Assembly (NCBI GenBank): GCA_913055675.1
Contig: CAJXKY010000022.1
Coordinates: 1 to 39,777, forward strand
Reading direction: 5' to 3'
DNA: 39,777 nt
Origin: an uncultured Halanaerobiales bacterium
GTDB taxonomy: Bacteria; Bacillota; Halanaerobiia; Halanaerobiales; M55B127
The first letter of the stretch is position 1; each line of letters starts with the position of its first letter. The notes beneath the pieces were generated by a model. It made no database searches, was not told the DNA's origin, and saw only the letters and a program-made list of their open reading frames with translations. Below are positions 35,978 to 39,777 of this stretch, one piece after another. The position numbers and the translations under genes were made by a program.

Positions 35978-36018
35978 AAAAAGCAGGGAATGTCTTATTG
36001 ATCTAAAAGACATCCCCT
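35978..36018 (-). terminator. Attenuator-like terminator within the bacteriocin operon
   Basis: Minus-strand stem AGGGGATGTCTT / AAGACATTCCCT (12 bp with one G-U; arms 36007-36018 and 35985-35996), 10-nt loop, then GCTTTTTAA. It separates the two GG-peptide genes from the third peptide and export genes, so partial readthrough would give more toxin than transporter message. Confidence 0.8.
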
Positions 36019-36025
36019 ATCTTCT

Positions 36026-36172
36026 TTATTTTGCTGCCTTATTGTAGCCAACATAAGCCCCTAAGGCTATTCCCCCAAAACCAGCGGCTAGATATATTAC
36101 TGTAGCAGTTGTACTGCTTACTAAAAATCCACCATTAATTTGCAATAATTCATTCTGATTTAATTCTTTAAT
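36026..36172 (-). CDS. Double-glycine leader bacteriocin-like peptide B (ATT start)
   Basis: A 48-codon gene. Leader MKELNQNELLQINGG (15 residues, if ATT is read as Met) is followed by a 33-residue core with FLVSSTTATVIYLAAGFGG and the zipper GIALGAYVG. The leader's LN..EL..INGG matches that of the upstream peptide. The only start that keeps the leader is ATT at 36170-36172, with AGGAGG 7 nt upstream; an in-frame TGA (36185-36187) excludes any earlier codon. A TTG at codon 10 would leave only MQINGG. It lies 18 bp after peptide A. A class IIb two-peptide partner is the best reading. Confidence 0.8.
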   Translation of the reverse strand: MKELNQNELLQINGGFLVSSTTATVIYLAAGFGGIALGAYVGYNKAAK

Positions 36173-36190
36173 GAGGTCACCTCCTCAAAT

Positions 36191-36364
36191 CTAATGAGTT
36201 GAATAATAATAAGCTGCTCCCACAGCTAATCCAATTGCTATTCCTGCAGAAGCTACTCCAAAAGCTCCTAACACAAGTGAAGTACTTGTTATCGGTCCCC
36301 CACCATTAATTTTCATTAAATCTTGTTTGTTTAATGAATTAAAATTATTATTGGTTAATTCCAT
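36191..36364 (-). CDS. Double-glycine leader bacteriocin-like peptide A
   Basis: A 57-residue precursor. The 22-residue leader ends SLNKQDLMKINGG, the classic hydrophobic-spaced GG leader that C39 peptidases cut. The 35-residue core begins GPITSTSLVLGAFG and contains the tandem zipper GIAIGLAVG, then ends AAYYYSTH. There are no cysteines or lanthionine precursors and no modification enzyme nearby, so it is an unmodified class II peptide. ATG 36362-36364 has GGGGGGG (36369-36375) as SD. It is first in the operon with peptide B, the 51-residue paralogue, PCAT and HlyD. Confidence 0.85.
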   Translation of the reverse strand: MELTNNNFNSLNKQDLMKINGGGPITSTSLVLGAFGVASAGIAIGLAVGAAYYYSTH

Positions 36365-36407
36365 CTAACCCCCCCTAATATATATTTCCCGGGAATTCTA
36401 TTTACAA

Positions 36408-36476
36408 TTATAACTTATTTTGACATTATTTACCACTACTAATCTTTGTAGTTGTTCCCCTCTAAAAACTACTAAT
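36408..36476 (-). promoter_or_regulatory. Promoter and repeat region of the bacteriocin operon
   Basis: A -10 TATAAT (36408-36413, minus strand) lies about 45 bp before peptide A; no good -35 is present, suggesting an activator. Upstream are two exact 9-bp direct repeats, plus-strand ACTACTAAT at 36435-36443 and 36468-36476, 33 bp apart (three helical turns). The proximal copy is where -35 would be. A palindrome TTCCCGGGAA (36387-36396) lies just past the likely start of transcription. Confidence 0.5.
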
Positions 36477-36546
36477 AAACAATTACTTATTAACCTATCT
36501 TAGTTATTTTTTAAATTTTTTGGGATATTATAAAAGTTTATCGCAT

Positions 36547-36581
36547 AAAAAAATGCTATATGAAATCTCTTTCATATAGCA
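36547..36581 (-). terminator. Terminator upstream of the bacteriocin promoter
   Basis: Perfect 12-bp stem TGCTATATGAAA / TTTCATATAGCA (36554-36565 and 36570-36581), 4-nt loop, with TTTTTTT after it on the minus strand. It shields the bacteriocin operon from upstream transcription. Confidence 0.85.
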
Positions 36582-36602
36582 ATCTAATTATTTATTATCT
36601 TT

Positions 36603-36636
36603 TAAAAAAACAAACCCGGCTAATGCCGGGGTTTTT
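36603..36636. terminator. GC-rich terminator after the 53-residue gene
   Basis: Stem CCCGGC/GCCGGG (36615-36620 and 36625-36630) with TAAT loop, a T run on the plus side and, on the minus side, TTTGTTTTTTT. It can work in both directions and lies just after the stop of the small gene at 36,641. Confidence 0.85.
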
Positions 36637-36640
36637 ATAT

Positions 36641-36802
36641 CTATTCTTCTTCATTATATGGTAATATTTTAATATCATCTTCATCTATTTCTTCTATATC
36701 TATATCATGATCTTTCAAAAAATGGTAAGTAGCTTGTCCCGGAGCATGTGCTTCAACAATTTCTTCTAGTCCTTCTTTTTCATATGTCACTTTATATTTC
36801 AT
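36641..36802 (-). CDS. Small acidic protein of unknown function, 53 residues
   Basis: ATG 36800-36802 with CAGGAGGG 8 nt upstream, ending at TAG 36641. The protein begins MKYKVTYEKEGLEEIVEAHA and has a mid-region GQATYHFLKDHDIDIEEID, then DDIKILPYNEEE. It is strongly acidic with no membrane segment or signal. The alternating pattern suggests a small mixed alpha/beta domain. A strong SD, normal codon use and a terminator directly after it argue it is real. It lies 74 bp downstream of tatD, perhaps as the last gene of that unit. I do not recognise it. Confidence 0.7.
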   Translation of the reverse strand: MKYKVTYEKEGLEEIVEAHAPGQATYHFLKDHDIDIEEIDEDDIKILPYNEEE

Positions 36803-36876
36803 TAGTAATCCCTCCTGATTTTACTTTATAATAATTAAATCATATACTTAATAAAAATAAAGTTAAATTGAATACA

Positions 36877-37650
36877 TTATTTTATATTAAAAAATCTCTC
36901 TGTATTTTCTTTAGTAATCTCCGCTACACTTTCCAAATTAGTATTCTTTAATGATGCTATAAATTTAGCAACTTCTTTCACATAGAGAGGTTCATTCCTT
37001 TTCCCTCTATGAGGCTCTGGAGCTAAATAAGGAGAATCAGTTTCTAATAAAATATGGGTTAAAGGAGTTCTTTGTATTATGTTTTTTAACTCTGAAGCAC
37101 TATTGAAGGTAACAATTCCTCCAGCTCCAAAATAAAAGCCCATATCTAATGCTTTTTCTGCTAACTCTTTTCCTCCCGTATAACTGTGTAGTAATACATT
37201 ATGATTACTCATTTTTTCTTCTTTTAGTATCTTAATGGTATCATCATCTGCTTCCCTACTATGAACAACCACTGGTAAATTTACCTCTTTAGCAAGTCTA
37301 AGTTGCTTTCTAAATGCATCCCTTTGTATATCTCGAGGTGAGTTATCATAATGGAAATCTAAACCTATTTCACCAATTCCTATAACCTTATCAGCTTTTG
37401 AAAGATCTTTAAGTACTTTCAAAGCATTTTTATCAAGATGTTTAGCTTCATGTGGGTGAATGCCCACCACTGCATATATCATCTCATATTTTTGACTCAG
37501 TTGTAAAGAACGATGACTTGAAGCTAAATTCGAACCAACATTAACAATATTTACAATACCATTATTTTTTGCTCTTTCAATCACTTCATCTCTATCTTTA
37601 TTAAACTTATCAAAATCTAAATGAGCATGTGAATCAATTAATTCAACCAT
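36877..37650 (-). CDS. tatD: TatD family metal-dependent hydrolase (DNase)
   Basis: A 257-residue TIM-barrel hydrolase of the amidohydrolase superfamily; relatives are 3'-5' DNases/RNases or D-aminoacyl-tRNA hydrolases. Metal ligands are visible: HAHLD (8-12), GEIGLDFHYD, VVHSREADDD, LLHSY and ETDSPYLAPEPHRGKRNEP. The length is normal. AAAGGAG 9 nt before the ATG sets the start. In many Bacillota it adjoins metG, rnmV and ksgA; here ksgA is about 9 kb away, separated by the bacteriocin and buk loci. Confidence 0.94.
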   Translation of the reverse strand: MVELIDSHAHLDFDKFNKDRDEVIERAKNNGIVNIVNVGSNLASSHRSLQLSQKYEMIYAVVGIHPHEAKHLDKNALKVLKDLSKADKVIGIGEIGLDFHYDNSPRDIQRDAFRKQLRLAKEVNLPVVVHSREADDDTIKILKEEKMSNHNVLLHSYTGGKELAEKALDMGFYFGAGGIVTFNSASELKNIIQRTPLTHILLETDSPYLAPEPHRGKRNEPLYVKEVAKFIASLKNTNLESVAEITKENTERFFNIK

Positions 37651-37675
37651 ATCTAATTACTCCTTTAATTATATA

Positions 37676-38278
37676 TTAATAACTACCAACTATTTTTCTG
37701 TTTAATGCTTTAAGACAGGCCTTTCCAACCGCTAACGGAAGGTCCTGATTTATATATGAAGATCCTAATAATCTTTCTTCCATACCATGTTCATTAAATA
37801 AGGTAACTTGGACAAGAACAATTTCGTCTCTCAATCCTGTTTTGAATACATTTTCTACTCTTAATTTACCGGGAAGTTTTATGTACTTTTCTAACATTTT
37901 TGCCATTCCGCTAGCAGCTTTATACATTAATGGTTCATCAGGATAATCAGAACTTTGTCCTTCAAAAATATTGTCGTTTATTTTAAGTCTGTAGTGGCAA
38001 ATCGGATTATTGTTTTCTTTAAATATTGAAATTATTTCTAATCTATCAATATCGTGTTTTTCTTCATTATGTTCAAACTGTGCAATACTAATTTTTTTAT
38101 GATCAATATCTTTATCTTGATTTACTAAAATAATAGTCTCTACATCTCTTACAATTCTTTTGGGATTACGCTTTTTGTCAGCTATAATATGCACCTCGTC
38201 AATATCATCATTACCCGTTATCTTACAAGAAATTATCCCATCTAATTTATTAATTTTTCCCACTAACTCTTCGAACAT
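37676..38278 (-). CDS. Conserved hypothetical protein, 200 residues
   Basis: A cytoplasmic protein with no signal or helix. An N-terminal region MFEELVGKINKLDGIISCKI leads to DEVHIIADKKRNPKRIVRDV and DIDHKKISIAQFE, a pattern I recall from uncharacterised Bacillota proteins. The C-terminal half contains RLKINDNIFEGQSSDYPDEP and ends SYINQDLPLAVGKACLKALN. No catalytic motif is evident. The start is ATG 38276-38278 with GGGGG 8 nt upstream; the ATG at 38293 overlaps that SD. It lies between the HD-GYP gene and tatD and is probably co-transcribed with both. Confidence 0.7.
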   Translation of the reverse strand: MFEELVGKINKLDGIISCKITGNDDIDEVHIIADKKRNPKRIVRDVETIILVNQDKDIDHKKISIAQFEHNEEKHDIDRLEIISIFKENNNPICHYRLKINDNIFEGQSSDYPDEPLMYKAASGMAKMLEKYIKLPGKLRVENVFKTGLRDEIVLVQVTLFNEHGMEERLLGSSYINQDLPLAVGKACLKALNRKIVGSY

Positions 38279-38311
38279 ACTCTCTACCCCCATTTAACAT
38301 GATAATTACAT

Positions 38312-39562
38312 TTAAATATTTTTATTTTCAAAGCTCCCATCAAGCTCTCCATTCTTAATAAGTTCAATTAATTCATCAACTAATTCAGGATCAAACTGTT
38401 TCCCTGCACATCTCTTGAATTCTCTAATTGTCTCCTCTTTATTGAGAGCTTTTTTATAACTGCGACCGGTAGTCATTACATCAAATGAATCACATATATT
38501 TAATATTCTGGAACCTAAGGGAATTTCCTTTTCTTTAATTCCTTCAGGATAACCATTCCCATTATAAAATTCATGGTGATGGAGGATTATTTCAAGATCA
38601 TCATTTAACATATCAATATCTTTTAAAAGTTCATACCCATATTCACTATGTTTTTTCATTTCTTTGAATTCTTCATCACTTAAAAGATCATCACTTTTTA
38701 AAATCTCATCATCCACATATATTTTGCCAATATCATGTATTTTTGCCATGTTAATAATTTTTTCTTTTTTACTTGGATTTATATTAATCTTATTACAAAC
38801 TTTTTTAGTATAATTTCCAACTCTTTCACAATGTCCTTCTGTATAATGATCCTTTGAATCAATAACTTTCAAGAAACTCTCTATTATTTGAGTAAAAGTA
38901 TTTAAAACTTGAATCCTTGAAAAGAAAAAATCTCTGGTAATATATATTAAAACTATTACTAATAAGAAAAACACCTTGCCAAATTGAGTATAACTAAAGT
39001 AAAGTACTAAACCTAAAAAATAGGAAATGAAAATACTTTTTACAAGTTCTTGTAAAAAAACATTATATGATATTTTTTGTTTTTCGCCAGATAAATATAT
39101 TATAGCATATACCATACCAATATTTATTATAAAATATGTAATTGAAGCAAAAAATAATGATATAATTATATTAGGACTTATAAATGATAATGAAAGGTCA
39201 TAAACTATAGCTGCCAATCCGGCTGCTATACCAAACATACATCTATTAAATAAAAATTTAAACCATGGTATATTATTTTTCTTGATACTCAGTTCACTAG
39301 TACCAACAAATGCAATAATGGTAATCCAAAAAGGATTGAGCATTGTCATTGCTGGAATTAAAACAGGTAAACTAATTGATGTTGAAGTGCTACTTTGAAA
39401 ATTTAAAAATAAACTTAAATTACTTAATATTAATAAAGTAATAGTAAAAAAAATAATATCTATTTTAAAAGAGAATATATTATATAATTTTGATTCAGCA
39501 ATAACTAATAAAATAAAAATGATGGATTCAATGGCTAAAAATAATTTGACTTCTCTATTCAT
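38312..39562 (-). CDS. Membrane HD-GYP domain protein, putative c-di-GMP phosphodiesterase
   Basis: A 416-residue protein. Residues about 5-210 form six to seven membrane helices of a sensory-type region. The HD-GYP domain follows: H244 in EGHCERV, H276-D277 in IHDIGKIYVDDE, H329-H330-E331 in HHHEFYNGNGYPEG including the GYP at 337-339, and ICDSFDVMTTGRSYKKA. All metal ligands are present, so it may degrade cyclic di-GMP, though some such proteins act on other signals. AGGAGG upstream sets the start. Confidence 0.88.
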   Translation of the reverse strand: MNREVKLFLAIESIIFILLVIAESKLYNIFSFKIDIIFFTITLLILSNLSLFLNFQSSTSTSISLPVLIPAMTMLNPFWITIIAFVGTSELSIKKNNIPWFKFLFNRCMFGIAAGLAAIVYDLSLSFISPNIIISLFFASITYFIINIGMVYAIIYLSGEKQKISYNVFLQELVKSIFISYFLGLVLYFSYTQFGKVFFLLVIVLIYITRDFFFSRIQVLNTFTQIIESFLKVIDSKDHYTEGHCERVGNYTKKVCNKININPSKKEKIINMAKIHDIGKIYVDDEILKSDDLLSDEEFKEMKKHSEYGYELLKDIDMLNDDLEIILHHHEFYNGNGYPEGIKEKEIPLGSRILNICDSFDVMTTGRSYKKALNKEETIREFKRCAGKQFDPELVDELIELIKNGELDGSFENKNI

Positions 39563-39614
39563 CTCTTTTATCCTCCTGAATTATAAAAATATCTGATGGC
39601 ATATATTATATTAT

Positions 39615-39704
39615 TTATGTCCAGTGAACTGATTCCGCTAATGCGGCAATTGTGGACGCAAAAGTCATAATACCTGTTAATATAGCTACATACCACTTCT
39701 TCAT
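39615..39704 (-). CDS. Possible 29-residue membrane or secreted peptide
   Basis: ATG 39702-39704 follows AAGGGAGG at good spacing and runs to TAA at 39615. The product MKKWYVAILTGIMTFASTIA continues ALAESVHWT. It looks like a complete signal peptide (Lys-Lys, a hydrophobic core, then ALA-ES) with a very short tail. There are no cysteines. It lies just upstream of the HD-GYP gene. The strong SD supports it, but I do not recognise it. Confidence 0.45.
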   Translation of the reverse strand: MKKWYVAILTGIMTFASTIAALAESVHWT

Positions 39705-39716
39705 GATTATAGCCTC

Positions 39717-39768
39717 CCTTCGTCATTAAGTATTTTTAATGACTAAGCTATGTCACAACAAACGAAGG
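39717..39768 (-). promoter_or_regulatory. Structured leader before the 29-residue peptide
   Basis: A perfect 8-bp stem GTCATTAA / TTAATGAC (39722-39729 and 39736-39743) and an outer CCTTCG/CGAAGG pair (39763-39768 and 39717-39722), the latter touching the SD. The element runs towards the window edge, so its full form cannot be seen. Confidence 0.4.
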
Positions 39769-39777
39769 TCGGCTAAG

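Noticed and set aside
36384..36397. SmaI and EcoRI sites side by side, looking like a cloning linker
   Set aside because: Flanking DNA is ordinary AT-rich leader continuing into a native operon. The palindrome is better read as a possible operator.
39705..39777. c-di-GMP riboswitch before the HD-GYP gene
   Set aside because: The visible 70 nt fold into a hairpin but show none of the conserved GEMM bases I know, and the element is cut by the window edge.

Overview
The window is AT-rich DNA with tight, mostly minus-strand operons. Its gene content and order point to an anaerobic low-GC member of the Bacillota: ksgA-ykuK-veg, glmU-prs, glnA of the GSI type, butyrate kinase, WalK/PhoR-type kinase with an OmpR-type regulator, and ECF transporter S components. 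A Halanaerobiales-like organism is my best guess. That order has an outer membrane, which would fit the PstS here having a signal peptide but no lipobox cysteine. This is inference; no rRNA, tRNA, CRISPR array or insertion sequence was seen.

Layout. 1-3,170: prs (truncated by the window edge), glmU and a DEDDy exonuclease-like gene behind a consensus promoter. 3,215-6,890: an ECF S component, glnA, a MobA-like nucleotidyltransferase and ispE. 6,899-10,660: an M20 amidohydrolase and the threonine-degradation pair kbl-tdh. 10,624-17,430: bioY behind a BirA-like operator, a PspC/toastrack envelope pair, a CDF metal exporter, a TSUP anion exporter, an ABC exporter and manA, closed by an 18-bp bidirectional terminator. 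17,438-26,200: a complete phosphate regulon, read leftwards as Na/Pi transporter, phoB, phoR, pstB, phoU, pstS, pstC, pstA. Two PhoP boxes with an 11-bp period precede pstB and pstS. 26,240-28,744: veg, ykuK, ksgA and a LuxR-type pseudo-receiver regulator. 28,756-32,409: buk, a D-2-hydroxyacid dehydrogenase and a cyclase-family hydrolase, preceded by a GAF-like/LuxR regulator.

The most interesting part is 32,429-36,480, a compact bacteriocin locus. Two tiny genes encode peptides with classic double-glycine leaders (ending INGG) and glycine-zipper cores (GxxxGxxxG). One of them appears to start at ATT. They are followed by an attenuator-like terminator, a third 51-residue membrane peptide, a C39-peptidase ABC exporter (PCAT) and an HlyD-type adaptor. 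The third peptide lines up without gaps over 35 residues with the core of the first (12 identities) but has no GG leader. This suggests that a candidate immunity protein arose from the bacteriocin itself, or that the system has three components.

36,540-39,777: two terminators, a 53-residue acidic protein, tatD, an uncharacterised 200-residue protein, a membrane HD-GYP protein and a possible 29-residue secreted or membrane peptide with a structured leader.
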